A DNA stretch of 64,000 nt, taken from contig CAVYQI010000007.1 of NCBI GenBank assembly GCA_963770635.1, positions 310,001 through 374,000 of the forward strand. Reading direction: 5' to 3'. The translations under genes were made by a program, and so were the position numbers. The first letter of the stretch is position 1. Each line of letters begins with the position of its first letter. This stretch comes from DASZIT01 sp963770635 (GTDB lineage: Bacteria > Actinomycetota > Acidimicrobiia > Acidimicrobiales > RAAP-2). Below are positions 34,585-43,256 of this stretch, piece after piece. The notes under the pieces are model-generated. The model was given only the letters and a program-made list of their open reading frames with translations, did no database searches and was not told the origin of the DNA.

Positions 34585-35181
34585 ATGCCGGAACGCACCC
34601 TCATCCTGGCTTCGGGGTCCCCGGCCCGCCTCCGCCTCCTCAAAGAAGCCGGCTTCGATCCCAAAGTGGTGGTGAGCGGCGTCAACGAGGACGAAGTCGT
34701 CGACGACGACACTGCCGACCTCACCCGGCTCCTGGCCGAGCACAAGGCGTCGGCCGTGGCCGACCCCGGCGGGGACGCCATCGTCGTCGCCTGTGACTCG
34801 ATGCTCGAGTTCGACGGCCGGCAGCTCGGAAAGCCGACCAGCGACGCCGAGGCGATGGGGTGGCTGCAGTCGATGCGGAGCCGCCAAGGAACCCTCTATA
34901 CCGGGCACTGCATCATCGACGAACGAACCGGCAAGAAGGTAACGGACGTCGCCGCCACCACGGTGCGATTCGGCGTCACCACCGACGACGAGCTGCGGGC
35001 CTACCTGGCCACCGGAGAAGCCATGGCCGTGGCCGGTGCCTTCACCCTGGATGGGAGGTCCGGCCCATTCATCGACGGTGTCGACGGCGATCCCAGCAAC
35101 GTGATCGGGCTCTCCCTCCCGTTGTTCCGTTTGCTGCTCTCCCGCCTCGACGTCCCGATCACCTCTCTGTGGGCCACATGA
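34585..35181 (+). CDS. maf: Maf family nucleotide pyrophosphatase
   Basis: 198 residues, normal Maf length. TLILASGSPARLRLLKEAGF is the signature N-terminus (ASxSPxR), AIVVACDSMLEFDGRQLGKP carries the acidic catalytic region and GAFTLDGRSGPFIDGVDGD the C-terminal motif. Maf proteins hydrolyse non-canonical or canonical nucleoside triphosphates and are linked to division arrest. The SML in place of the DTVV motif typical of dTTP/UTP pyrophosphatase suggests a different base preference; this is inference. It overlaps dus by four bases (ATGA). Confidence 0.9.
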   Translation: MPERTLILASGSPARLRLLKEAGFDPKVVVSGVNEDEVVDDDTADLTRLLAEHKASAVADPGGDAIVVACDSMLEFDGRQLGKPTSDAEAMGWLQSMRSRQGTLYTGHCIIDERTGKKVTDVAATTVRFGVTTDDELRAYLATGEAMAVAGAFTLDGRSGPFIDGVDGDPSNVIGLSLPLFRLLLSRLDVPITSLWAT

Positions 35182-36308
35182 CCGAGGCTTCCCCTCCGCT
35201 CAAGCTCGGCCCGATCGCGGTCGACCCACCAGTGGTCCTGGCGCCCATGGCGGGTGTGACCAACGCCGCCTTCCGGCGCCTCTGCCGCACCTACGGTGCC
35301 GGTCTCTACGTCAGCGAGATGGTCACCGCCCGCGCCTTGGTCGAGAGCAACGCCAAGACCATGGGCATGGTCACGTTCGGCTCCGACGAGCCGGTGCGGA
35401 GCGTTCAGCTCTACGGCGTCGACCCGGTGGTGATGCACGAGGCGGTTCGGCGACTGGTGGACGACATCGGCGTGGACCACATCGACCTCAACTTCGGCTG
35501 TCCGGCGGCCAAGGTGACCCGTCGGGGAGGGGGCGCCGCCCTACCCGTCCATCGAACCCTGTTGCGTCACATCATCGCCGCCGCGGTCAAAGGAGCCGGC
35601 ACGGTCCCGGTCAGCGCCAAGTTCCGGATCGGAGTGGACGACACCCACACCACCTACCTCGAGACCGGTCGGATCGCCGAAGGGGAGGGAGCGGTGGCGG
35701 TGGCGCTCCATGCCCGTACCGCCGAACAGCTCTACTCGGGAACCGCCGACTGGCAGGCCATCGCGGCGCTGAAGGACGCGGTCACCACCATTCCGGTACT
35801 CGGCAACGGCGACATCTGGGAGGCATCCGACGCCTTGGCCATGGTGGCCGCCACCGGGTGTGACGGAGTGGTCGTGGGTCGGGGGTGCCTGGGTCGCCCG
35901 TGGCTGTTCCGGGATCTTGACAATGCCTTTGCCGGCCGCCCGCGGTCAGCTCCTCCCGACCTGGGTGAGGTGACGCGGATCATGGCGACCCACGCTTCAT
36001 TCCTTTGCGACAGCTTCGGCGACGAGCACGGCATTCGCCAATTCCGCAAGCACACCAGCTGGTACCTCACCGGTTTCCCGGTCGGGCCAGAGGTTCGCCG
36101 GATGATGGCCACCATTGCCACGCCCGAGGAGCTGAGCCGGATCCTCATCGGGTTGGATGATGCCGTGCCCTTTCCCCCCGGAGCTTCCCGGATGGCCCGA
36201 GGGCACACCAATGGTCCGAGGCCGGTGCACCTTCCGGCCGGCTGGCTCGATGCCGTCGACGACCCGACTCCCCCGGAAGGCGGCGAGGAACTCGTCTCGG
36301 GGGGTTGA
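35178..36308 (+). CDS. dus: tRNA-dihydrouridine synthase
   Basis: 376 residues. FMN-dependent enzyme reducing uridine to dihydrouridine in the tRNA D loop. PVVLAPMAGVTNAAFRRLCR is the FMN-binding start, DHIDLNFGCPAAKVTRRGGG carries the catalytic cysteine (GCP), PVSAKFRIGVDD the conserved KxR, and ALHARTAEQLYSG with VLGNGDIW and GVVVGRGCLGRPWLF close the TIM barrel. The C-terminal helical domain ends in a non-conserved acidic tail. Co-translated with maf. Confidence 0.93.
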   Translation: MTEASPPLKLGPIAVDPPVVLAPMAGVTNAAFRRLCRTYGAGLYVSEMVTARALVESNAKTMGMVTFGSDEPVRSVQLYGVDPVVMHEAVRRLVDDIGVDHIDLNFGCPAAKVTRRGGGAALPVHRTLLRHIIAAAVKGAGTVPVSAKFRIGVDDTHTTYLETGRIAEGEGAVAVALHARTAEQLYSGTADWQAIAALKDAVTTIPVLGNGDIWEASDALAMVAATGCDGVVVGRGCLGRPWLFRDLDNAFAGRPRSAPPDLGEVTRIMATHASFLCDSFGDEHGIRQFRKHTSWYLTGFPVGPEVRRMMATIATPEELSRILIGLDDAVPFPPGASRMARGHTNGPRPVHLPAGWLDAVDDPTPPEGGEELVSGG

Positions 36309-36438
36309 ACCCACCAGGAGCACCAAACCGCGCCGACGGGTGTGGGACAATGAAGACTCGGGTTGACCCCGCTGGGCACATTTGGCCACGCCGTCGCCGC
36401 GGAGACTCTGCGATCGACACACTCACCCGAGCTCCCTG

Positions 36439-38037
36439 ATGATCGTCGGCTCCTCCCTCACTATCGAAATCGGTGACCGCAACCTGCTCCGTGACGCCTC
36501 GTTCGTGGTCGGGGCTGGCGAGAAGGTCGGGCTGGTCGGGCGCAACGGCACCGGGAAATCCACCCTCATCTCGGTCATCGTCAACGAGCCGGGCCAGACC
36601 GTCCGCTCCACCGGTAACGCCCGCATCCGGGGCACCTACAGCTTTCTGCCTCAGGCCCCGGTGGCCGGTGGGCTGGGCCTCGAGCCCAACGGCTTCTCCC
36701 ACGTGCTGTCCGGCCGGGGGCTCGACGTCCTCGACGACGCCCTCAACAAGGCCCGGGACCAGATGGCCAAGGACCCGAGCACCGAGAACATCGAGCTGTT
36801 CTCCGACCTCGAGGAGCAGTTCAGGGAGAACGGCGGCTACGAAGCCGAGGCCATCATGGCCAGGCTGGCCGACGGTCTGGGTCTCCGGGAGGATCTCCTG
36901 CTCGAGGACATCGACACCCTGTCGGGCGGACAGCGACGGCGGGTGGACCTCATCCGCATTCTGTTCCAGGGCCCCGACACCATGATCCTCGACGAACCGA
37001 CCAACCATCTCGACCTCCCGGCCAAGCGCTGGTTGATGGAGGAGCTCGAGACATTCCCGGGCGCCATCCTGGTGGTGTCGCATGACCTGAAGCTGCTCGA
37101 CCGGTCGATCAACAAGGTGCTCCACCTTTCGGGCGGCCGGCTGCATGAGTTCAAGGGGACCTACTCCTCCTACAAGGTCCAGCTCGAAGCCGACCAGAGC
37201 CAACGGGAGCGTTCAGCCCGGCTCGAAGGCAGGGAGATCAAGCGCCTCTCGACGGTGGCCGACTCCATGCGGGGCAGCACCAACCGCCGGGCCCGCATCG
37301 CCAAGTCGATCGACAAGCGGGTGGAACGGCTGGAGTCGTCCCGGACCGAGGTCCACGCCCGGGACAAGAAATCGGTATTCCGCCTGCCCACCCCGAAGCG
37401 ATCGGCCGAGGTGCCGATGCGGGCCAGCCACCTGGTGGTCAGATACGGCTCCTCCATCGTGCTCAAGGACGTCAACTTCCATACCCGGCGGGGCGACCGG
37501 GTCGTCATCATCGGCCGCAACGGCGCCGGAAAGTCGAGCCTGCTGCGCTGCATGGCCGGCGTCCAGAAGCCGACCGAGGGCGAGGTGGAGATCGGGGTGA
37601 ACGTGTCGCTGGGCTACTTCGCCCAGGAGCACGAACAGGTCGACCTTGACGTCTCCGTCCTCGACAACATCGACGACGCCATTCTCAAATCGGAGACAGA
37701 GCGCCGCTCGCTGCTCGGGACCTTTGGAATCCCCGGGAAGGCGGCATACCAGATGCCGGGCACCCTCTCCGGTGGCGAGCGAGCGAAACTGGGGTTGGCC
37801 ATGTTGGCGGCGGGACAGGCCAACGTCCTGCTCCTAGACGAGCCCACCAACAATCTCGACCCGTCATCCATCGAAGCGGTCGGCACCATGCTCAGTAAAT
37901 GGGCCGGAACCATCGTGGTGGTGAGCCACGACCGCGCCTTCGTCAATGCGCTGGAGCCAACCCACTGCCTGAAGCTGCCCAGCGAGGTCTTCACCCATTG
38001 GGATGACAAATACCTTGATCAGGTGGAGATGAAATGA
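36439..38037 (+). CDS. ABC-F family ATPase
   Basis: 532 residues with two complete nucleotide-binding domains and no membrane segment. Walker A motifs are GLVGRNGTGKST and IIGRNGAGKSS; signatures are LSGGQRRRVDL and LSGGERAKLGL; Walker B motifs are MILDEPTNHLD and LLLDEPTNNLD. The inter-domain linker (about residues 225-310) is charged and helical, as in translation-acting ABC-F proteins (EttA, Uup, antibiotic-protection types) that bind the ribosomal E site. The subfamily cannot be fixed from motifs alone. I chose the internal ATG at 36439 because the upstream 19 codons have no family match. Confidence 0.9.
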   Translation: MIVGSSLTIEIGDRNLLRDASFVVGAGEKVGLVGRNGTGKSTLISVIVNEPGQTVRSTGNARIRGTYSFLPQAPVAGGLGLEPNGFSHVLSGRGLDVLDDALNKARDQMAKDPSTENIELFSDLEEQFRENGGYEAEAIMARLADGLGLREDLLLEDIDTLSGGQRRRVDLIRILFQGPDTMILDEPTNHLDLPAKRWLMEELETFPGAILVVSHDLKLLDRSINKVLHLSGGRLHEFKGTYSSYKVQLEADQSQRERSARLEGREIKRLSTVADSMRGSTNRRARIAKSIDKRVERLESSRTEVHARDKKSVFRLPTPKRSAEVPMRASHLVVRYGSSIVLKDVNFHTRRGDRVVIIGRNGAGKSSLLRCMAGVQKPTEGEVEIGVNVSLGYFAQEHEQVDLDVSVLDNIDDAILKSETERRSLLGTFGIPGKAAYQMPGTLSGGERAKLGLAMLAAGQANVLLLDEPTNNLDPSSIEAVGTMLSKWAGTIVVVSHDRAFVNALEPTHCLKLPSEVFTHWDDKYLDQVEMK

Positions 38038-38044
38038 TCGGCCG

Positions 38045-38824
38045 GTGAGGCAACCGCGCTTCGGCCAACCCGATGCAACTCCCGACCCCATGGGTGTCCC
38101 GGGAACCGAGCGGCTTCTGACCCTGACCGACGGGGTGGTGGCCATCGCCCTCACCCTGCTGGTTCTGCAGTTCAAGGTCCCGTCGCTCCCCGCCGGGGCG
38201 GATCCCAACTCACCGCATGCCCTCTACGTGGCGTTGCACCTCAGCGGATCGCTGGTCAGCTACGTGGTGGCCTTCTACGTCATCGGCCAGTTCTGGCTGG
38301 CCCACCATCGGGTGTTCCGCTATATATCCGGTCACAGCGAGGGCCTGGCGTGGTGGAACTTCGGCTTCCTCTTCACCATCACCCTGTTCCCCTTCACCAG
38401 CGCGCTTCTGGGCAGCTACTCCAGCAACGCCCTGGCGGTCATCGCCTTCTCGGTGAACCTGCTGCTGGCCAGTATCTCCACCACGCTGGTGCTCGGGGTA
38501 GCGAAGCACATGCACATGCTGGTGCCCCAGGCCACGCCGGATGTACTCCGTAGCATCCGGCTCCGGGGCCTCATCTTCGTGGTGGTCATCGCCGCGTCAA
38601 TCGTGGTGGCCTTCTTCTCACCCCAGGACGCGCAATATGTGTGGATCCTCATGATCGTTGCCACTCCCGTGGCACGCCTATGGACGAACCGGACCACGCC
38701 GCTCGACGGACCTGCGGCAGAAGAGGTCAGCGGAGCGGTAGCCGGGGGTACCGGCGAGGTCGGCGTTGGCACGAACGAGGTCGGCGGCGCGGCTAGGTCA
38801 CGCCGGATCGGGCCCGAGCGATGA
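38045..38824 (+). CDS. TMEM175/DUF1211-like potassium channel-type membrane protein
   Basis: 259 residues, probably six transmembrane helices. The first, ERLLTLTDGVVAIALTLLVL, corresponds to the RxxxFSDG(V/I)xAIxxTLL selectivity helix of prokaryotic TMEM175 channels, but the FSD triad is LTD here. The aspartate is kept and phenylalanine and serine are replaced. YVIGQFWLAHHRVFRYI and ALAVIAFSVNLLLASISTTL are further family segments. The Gly-rich C-terminus is soluble. The GTG start follows eight bases after the ABC-F stop. The 3' end overlaps the convergent methyltransferase by 32 bases. Confidence 0.78.
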   Translation: MRQPRFGQPDATPDPMGVPGTERLLTLTDGVVAIALTLLVLQFKVPSLPAGADPNSPHALYVALHLSGSLVSYVVAFYVIGQFWLAHHRVFRYISGHSEGLAWWNFGFLFTITLFPFTSALLGSYSSNALAVIAFSVNLLLASISTTLVLGVAKHMHMLVPQATPDVLRSIRLRGLIFVVVIAASIVVAFFSPQDAQYVWILMIVATPVARLWTNRTTPLDGPAAEEVSGAVAGGTGEVGVGTNEVGGAARSRRIGPER

Positions 38825-39446
38825 AGTAGGCCCGTTGTGACGGATACTCATGAGCTAGCGGGTCTCGATAGCGAACCTCATCCAACTCGAACGATCCGAG
38901 CCTGAGTGCCTTATGAAGTTCCTCGTCGGTGTACAGCACGCCGCCGAGAGCCTCGATCTTGTGATCCAGAAACTCGTCGATAACCACCTCGCCATCCCCC
39001 AGGTGGGTGGCGAGGACCAGAGTCCCATCGGGGACCAGAATGCGATGAATCTCGCTGATTGCACCTTGAAGCCCAGTCCGGGGAAGATGCTGGATCGAAT
39101 AGAACCCCACGACCACAACGAATGAATTCGAGCGAATTGGAAGTGCGCTCATGTCCCCACAGACGAACCGGCCATCGGGGGTTCGCTGGGCGGCGAGGTG
39201 AACCATCTCCGATGCCAGATCCAAACCGACGGTATGGTCCCCCTGATCGGCGAAGTACTGCGCCACTTGGCCCGGCCCGCAGCCAAGGTCGAGAATGAGG
39301 CCATCCGGAGGCAAGCGCTCGCGAACGCTGTCAAGAATCGAGCGGTCGAGAGGGAGATTTGCAAGGTCGTCTGCGAACGCCGTCACATAGTCCTCGGCAA
39401 CGGCGTTGTAAACCGCTCGAACGACTTCGGTGTCGAATGGGTCCAT
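38793..39446 (-). CDS. Class I SAM-dependent methyltransferase
   Basis: 217 residues from the ATG at 39446. LILDLGCGPGQVAQYFADQG is motif I, VGLDLASEMVHLAAQRTP motif II, and SFVVVVGFYSIQHLPRTGL the later acidic/aromatic region, all of the Methyltransf_11/25 type. A small-molecule substrate is likely but unspecified. Upstream in-frame codons to 39524 show no family similarity. Confidence 0.8.
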   Translation of the reverse strand: MDPFDTEVVRAVYNAVAEDYVTAFADDLANLPLDRSILDSVRERLPPDGLILDLGCGPGQVAQYFADQGDHTVGLDLASEMVHLAAQRTPDGRFVCGDMSALPIRSNSFVVVVGFYSIQHLPRTGLQGAISEIHRILVPDGTLVLATHLGDGEVVIDEFLDHKIEALGGVLYTDEELHKALRLGSFELDEVRYRDPLAHEYPSQRAYFIARARSGVT

Positions 39447-39543
39447 GAGTTCCAGTCTGATGCTCGCTCCCGTTCGGCCGGGACCACTCCGACATCGCTC
39501 CTTCAGGAAGGTGCACAGGTCCACTGAGCTCGGACCTGGACGC

Positions 39544-39669
39544 TTACGCCTGACGCGAAGCTGCCGAACTACTCCGAACCCGTTCGTCCAGGCGCACCTC
39601 CACGGTGTCGCCTTCGACCTTGCCGATGGCTTTCCGGATGTCTGCCTTGATCGGCAGCTTCTCGTTCAC
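39544..39669 (-). pseudogene. C-terminal remnant of a DUF1905 (YdeI-associated) protein
   Basis: A 41-codon frame starting at a GTG and ending TAA reads NEKLPIKADIRKAIGKVEGD then TVEVRLDERV. This matches the last strand-helix-strand of DUF1905 proteins, whose full length is about 90-150 residues. A stop (that of the SPFH gene) lies in the same frame just upstream, so no N-terminal half exists. It is probably the relic of a gene cut off at the 3' side of the SPFH gene, though a short translated peptide cannot be excluded. Confidence 0.4.
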
Positions 39670-39687
39670 GGCACGGGCCGCTATGGC

Positions 39688-40731
39688 CTAGTTCCCCGGG
39701 TAACCCGGAGGGGGTGGGAGGCCTTCGGTGACCTCACCTCGCCCGTTGTGGCGTTCCGATCCTTCGGCATCGCCGGCGTCCTTGAGGGCGTCGACCAGCA
39801 CCTGGGCCGCTCCCACCAGGCCGGCGGCCTCGTAGGGGACGACGATCTTGGCGTTGGTCGATGACGCCACCCCTTGGAGCGCGCGCAGCTGCATCACCGC
39901 GAGTGTGTTCGGCTTGATGGTCGCGCCGTCGATGGCGGTGAGGGCGGCAGCATCACCTTCGCCCCGCAGCTGGCTGGCTCGCTTCTCACCGTCGGCCCGC
40001 AGCTCGAGCACCTGCTTCTGGCCTTCGGCCGACAGAATGGCCGCCTGCTTCTGGCCCTCGGCTTCGAGCACCGCCGCCTGCTTCCGACCCTGCGCGCTGT
40101 TGACGGCGGCCTGCTGCTCACCCTCCGACTTCAGGATGGCGGCCCGCTTATGCTGCTCGGCTTCCTTCTGTTCCGACATCGCCTGAAGCACATTGACCGG
40201 AGGGGTGATGTCGAGAATCTCGATGCGGTTCAGCCGCACCCCCCACTTGAGGGTGGCCTCGGCCATGTGCTCTTGCATCTTGGTGTTGATGTTCTCGCGC
40301 TGGGAGAGCGACTCGTCGAGCGTGAGCTCTCCGAAGACGGCCCGGAGTGCGGTCCGGGACATCTGGTCGATGGCCAGATTGAAGTCGTTGACTTCGAACA
40401 GCGCCAGCTTGACGTCGGTCACCTGGCAGAAGATGGTCGCACTGACCTGCAGTGAAACGTTGTCCCGGGTGATGACCGACTGCTGGTCACCGGTGTGGGG
40501 GAATTCCCGGATGTCGACCTTCTCCATCCGGTCGGAGAATGGCCTCATCAGGTGCAAACCCGGCTGGCGGATGGCCCGGAATTCTCCGAACCGCTTGACC
40601 ACCCCCACGCTTCCCTGCTGCACCACCTTCAGGGACGATTTCAGGAACCCGATGACGATTCCAATTACTACGATGCCACCGACAACTCCGATGGCGACGG
40701 CTGCGTCTGCTCCAGTCGAACCGATGAGCAT
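39688..40731 (-). CDS. SPFH/band-7 (stomatin/prohibitin-like) membrane protein
   Basis: 347 residues. An N-terminal membrane segment AIGVVGGIVVIGIVIGFL anchors it. The band-7 domain follows: VQQGSVGVVKRFGEFRAIRQ, GLHLMRPFSDRMEKVDIRE, VITRDNVSLQVSATIFCQV and NINTKMQEHMAEATLKWGVR. A long Ala/Glu/Gln/Lys coiled coil (EQHKRAAILKSEGEQQAAV and repeats GQKQAAIL) supports oligomerisation into ring-like microdomain scaffolds. The short C-terminal tail is PPPPGYPGN. An NfeD-type gene lies just upstream in the same direction, the usual bacterial stomatin partner. Confidence 0.9.
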   Translation of the reverse strand: MLIGSTGADAAVAIGVVGGIVVIGIVIGFLKSSLKVVQQGSVGVVKRFGEFRAIRQPGLHLMRPFSDRMEKVDIREFPHTGDQQSVITRDNVSLQVSATIFCQVTDVKLALFEVNDFNLAIDQMSRTALRAVFGELTLDESLSQRENINTKMQEHMAEATLKWGVRLNRIEILDITPPVNVLQAMSEQKEAEQHKRAAILKSEGEQQAAVNSAQGRKQAAVLEAEGQKQAAILSAEGQKQVLELRADGEKRASQLRGEGDAAALTAIDGATIKPNTLAVMQLRALQGVASSTNAKIVVPYEAAGLVGAAQVLVDALKDAGDAEGSERHNGRGEVTEGLPPPPGYPGN

Positions 40732-40793
40732 GTTGCCTACCTCTCTTGTTACTACTGTTGCACCTCAGCGGACGTCGTGGGGATCACCGGCTC

Positions 40794-41033
40794 TCATTCG
40801 TCGGTCGGGTACACCACCAGCACCCCTCGATCGACATCCGCGACCACCACGGTGGCACCCACGTCGATGGTGGTTCCGGGGAAGAGCGATACCGCGTACC
40901 ACTCCTCACCACGTGTTTTGACCGCACCGGGGTGATGTCGCACGCTGACGGGTTTCGTCACCACCGCCGTCTCGCCGATCATTCCCGAGACACCGTTCAA
41001 CATCGACAGCTCCATTTCCGACTCTGAACCCAA
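40794..41033 (-). CDS. Short NfeD-like OB-fold protein
   Basis: 79 residues. GVSGMIGETAVVTKPVS, GAVKTRGEEWYAVSLFPG and TIDVGATVVVADVDRGVLVV is the soluble OB domain of NfeD proteins (GxxGxA...PxGxVxxxGExWxA...G..V.V....G..L.V). The protease and membrane domains of long NfeD forms are absent, giving a stand-alone OB domain, and no membrane helix is visible. The 60-bp gap to the SPFH gene on the same strand suggests an operon and a joint role in membrane microdomain organisation. Confidence 0.7.
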   Translation of the reverse strand: MGSESEMELSMLNGVSGMIGETAVVTKPVSVRHHPGAVKTRGEEWYAVSLFPGTTIDVGATVVVADVDRGVLVVYPTDE

Positions 41034-41173
41034 CTGCCGTCAGGCGCCGGAACAACCTCCTGTCCCGACGGGCCGTTTCGCCTGGCGCAAACAAGCATCT
41101 GTCCCCTGCTGGAACTATACGGGTTCCGCCTGGGGGTCATCCCACCTGGTCGAGTCCCGGGCCCCTCGAGAGC

Positions 41174-41845
41174 TCATTCCTCGCCGTCGAGGACCCGGTT
41201 GAAGAACGCCGCCGCCCGGTTCTGGGTGTCCCGGGCCTGCCGTTCGATGAACCGCTCGACCACCGGTCCGGCCCCAAAGATCTTGACCTTGGCCTCGAGC
41301 GAAAAGAGCTGCTCACAGGTGTCTCGATCGGAGTCCTCCAGGCTGTCCTCCGAGGTCGAGGGTGGCTCGGCGGTGTTTCCGTCCGCGGCGGGCTCTTCCT
41401 CGCTTGCTTCGCCCCCTCCGGAGGAATCGTCGGTCTGGCCGACGATTCGCACGGTCGGCGTGGCCGGGGGGCCGTCCTCCGCAGCTTCCGGGGCCCCTTC
41501 GGTCTCCTTGATCGCAATGGAGCCGCGGATATCGGTCTTGTCCCCCAGGGTGACCGGCGTCAGGGTGAACGACCAGATGCCGGTCTCCGGGTCGAAGGTG
41601 CCGTGCTCGGTGGTGACCACCTCGGACCCGAACAGCCTCTTGACCGGGCCGGGGGCATCGGGCCTCTGGCCGTAGCGCATGGTCCGTTCGAGCCCGCTGG
41701 CGATGTCGCCCGTCTGTTCCTCGATCTCGACCGACGTCGACCCAAGCGCTTCGAGATGAAGGCGTCGGGTTACCTCGGGGTCGAAGAACACCTCCCAGAA
41801 CCGAGCTGGGGTTCCGTGGACCTCGTAGCGCAGCTCCAGCTTCAT
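41174..41845 (-). CDS. DUF2505-like (START/SRPBCC-type) protein
   Basis: 223 residues. The opening MKLELRYEVHGTPARFWEVF and the strands FDPETGIWSFTLTPVTLGDK then TDIRGSIAIKE follow the DUF2505 pattern, an actinobacterial group with the SRPBCC/START helix-grip fold suited to binding hydrophobic ligands. A long acidic insertion rich in E/D/S/G (about residues 120-165) interrupts the fold and is likely disordered. The ending KIFGAGPVVERFIERQARDT is the conserved C-terminal helix. Divergent from the SCO6745-like gene with 80 bases between starts. Confidence 0.72.
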   Translation of the reverse strand: MKLELRYEVHGTPARFWEVFFDPEVTRRLHLEALGSTSVEIEEQTGDIASGLERTMRYGQRPDAPGPVKRLFGSEVVTTEHGTFDPETGIWSFTLTPVTLGDKTDIRGSIAIKETEGAPEAAEDGPPATPTVRIVGQTDDSSGGGEASEEEPAADGNTAEPPSTSEDSLEDSDRDTCEQLFSLEAKVKIFGAGPVVERFIERQARDTQNRAAAFFNRVLDGEE

Positions 41846-41925
41846 GAAGAAAGCATGGCATGGGAAGCCCGACGGTGCCGCGCGGAGACCAGGCAGACGA
41901 GCCTGGTGAGGGGTTACTCTCGGCC

Positions 41926-42843
41926 ATGGCCTCCGCTCGATCGATCCCCCGCTCGCCCGGTACCGTGTCGCCGGTGACCGCCCGGAAGACCTGGCGCACG
42001 GTCGAACCGCTGCACGGGATGATCTACTTCGCCCCTGAAGCTGCCCGGTCGTATTCGGACCTGGGCATCCCGTCAAGCTCGGGGTACTTCGCATCCCGGT
42101 CGGCGCCCATGGGCGCCGTCGGTGCCGAGGTGGTGATCGCCACCTTCTTCAACTTCCATCCCCGGGCGGTCCGGGCGGCAATTCCCTCGGCATGGAGCAT
42201 CTCGCCTCCGGAGGCCATCCTCGAGGCACGGGTCCGCTCCGCCGACACTGCGCTCCGCCGCATGCTCGGGGATGCCGTCGATTCACCGGAGATGGCCCTG
42301 GCCGCCGACCTCATCCGCCCGGTGGCCGAACGGGCCGCCGAGCAGGTGGGCGGGCGGCCACTCTTCGCCGGCCACGCCCGGCTGCCGTGGCCCGACGCCC
42401 CTCACCTGGTGGTGTGGCACGCACAGACCTGTCTCCGGGAATTCCGGGGAGACGGGCACATTGCCGCCCTGCTGTTGGCGGAGATCTCGCCGGTGGAAGC
42501 CCTGGTCGTCCATGTGGCATCCGGCGAGGTGCCGATCGGTTTTCTCAAGAGCTCCCGCGGTTGGACGGATGAGGAGTGGGACGCCGGGGTGGACCGGGTG
42601 CGGTCACGGGGTTGGCTCAACCCCCAGGCAGACGGAGACGCCACGCTGTCGCTGAGCGAGGCCGGCACGACCGTCCGCCAGCGGGTGGAGGACGAGACCG
42701 ACGTGCTGGCCGTCAGCCCCTATGAGTCGATCGGAGAGGACGGGTGTGCCGAGCTTCGGACCCTGGTTCGTCCCTTCAGCCGCGCGGTGGTGGCGGCCGC
42801 CGGGCTGGGTATTGCCGCCGCCCCATCGCCTCCCGCTTCCTGA
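41926..42843 (+). CDS. SCO6745-family (SalK-like) protein
   Basis: 305 residues from the ATG at 41926. TARKTWRTVEPLHGMIYFAP and GYFASRSAPMGAVGAEVVIA are the family's N-terminal helices. VEALVVHVASGEVPIGFLKS with RGWTDEEWDAGVDRVRSRGW is the C-terminal winged-helix-like part. The group is common in streptomycetes and Acidimicrobiia (including a protein near salinomycin genes) and has no proven activity. A TACTCT box lies five bases before the ATG. Confidence 0.75.
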   Translation: MASARSIPRSPGTVSPVTARKTWRTVEPLHGMIYFAPEAARSYSDLGIPSSSGYFASRSAPMGAVGAEVVIATFFNFHPRAVRAAIPSAWSISPPEAILEARVRSADTALRRMLGDAVDSPEMALAADLIRPVAERAAEQVGGRPLFAGHARLPWPDAPHLVVWHAQTCLREFRGDGHIAALLLAEISPVEALVVHVASGEVPIGFLKSSRGWTDEEWDAGVDRVRSRGWLNPQADGDATLSLSEAGTTVRQRVEDETDVLAVSPYESIGEDGCAELRTLVRPFSRAVVAAAGLGIAAAPSPPAS

Positions 42844-43256
42844 TCATCCGGCTTGGCCTGCCGCTACTTTCATCTCATCATCGACGACGCCGAGATCGCC
42901 GACGAAACCCTGATCCACTCGTCCACGGCCGAACCGGATCGCTGCTCAGCAGAGCGCCAGGGTCATCGGCTTCCCCGTGCGTCGGCGGGTCGCCACCTCA
43001 ATAGGCCTCCTACCCGTTCACACATCGTTCAGGCCAGCGGTCATACCTTCTCCCCCTTCCGACCCCTCGTCGCCGAGCCGCCTGGGTTCAGTATCTGAAC
43101 TGCAACGACCAAAGCTCTGGAAGGAATCTCACCCCTCACTGGCAGAGCTGCCAGGCGTACGGCGTGACCCGACGGCGGGATTCGCACCCGCCGCCGGTTT
43201 GGCCCGAAATGAACGCTCGAATGCCAGCCATCCGAGAATGTATTTGTGCCGTCGGG
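42844..43256 (+). other. Intergenic region without recognisable gene
   Basis: 413 bases downstream of both flanking genes' stops. An open frame 42853-43098 has no family match and loses codon bias after 20 codons. A short GC hairpin (GGCGGG...CCCGCC, about 43171-43190) and the palindrome GGGCTAGCCC at the surface-gene stop could help end transcription. Nothing else is seen. Confidence 0.4.

Noticed and set aside
42853..43098. Possible 81-residue gene
   Set aside because: No ribosome-binding site, no family match and codon bias is lost after about 20 codons.
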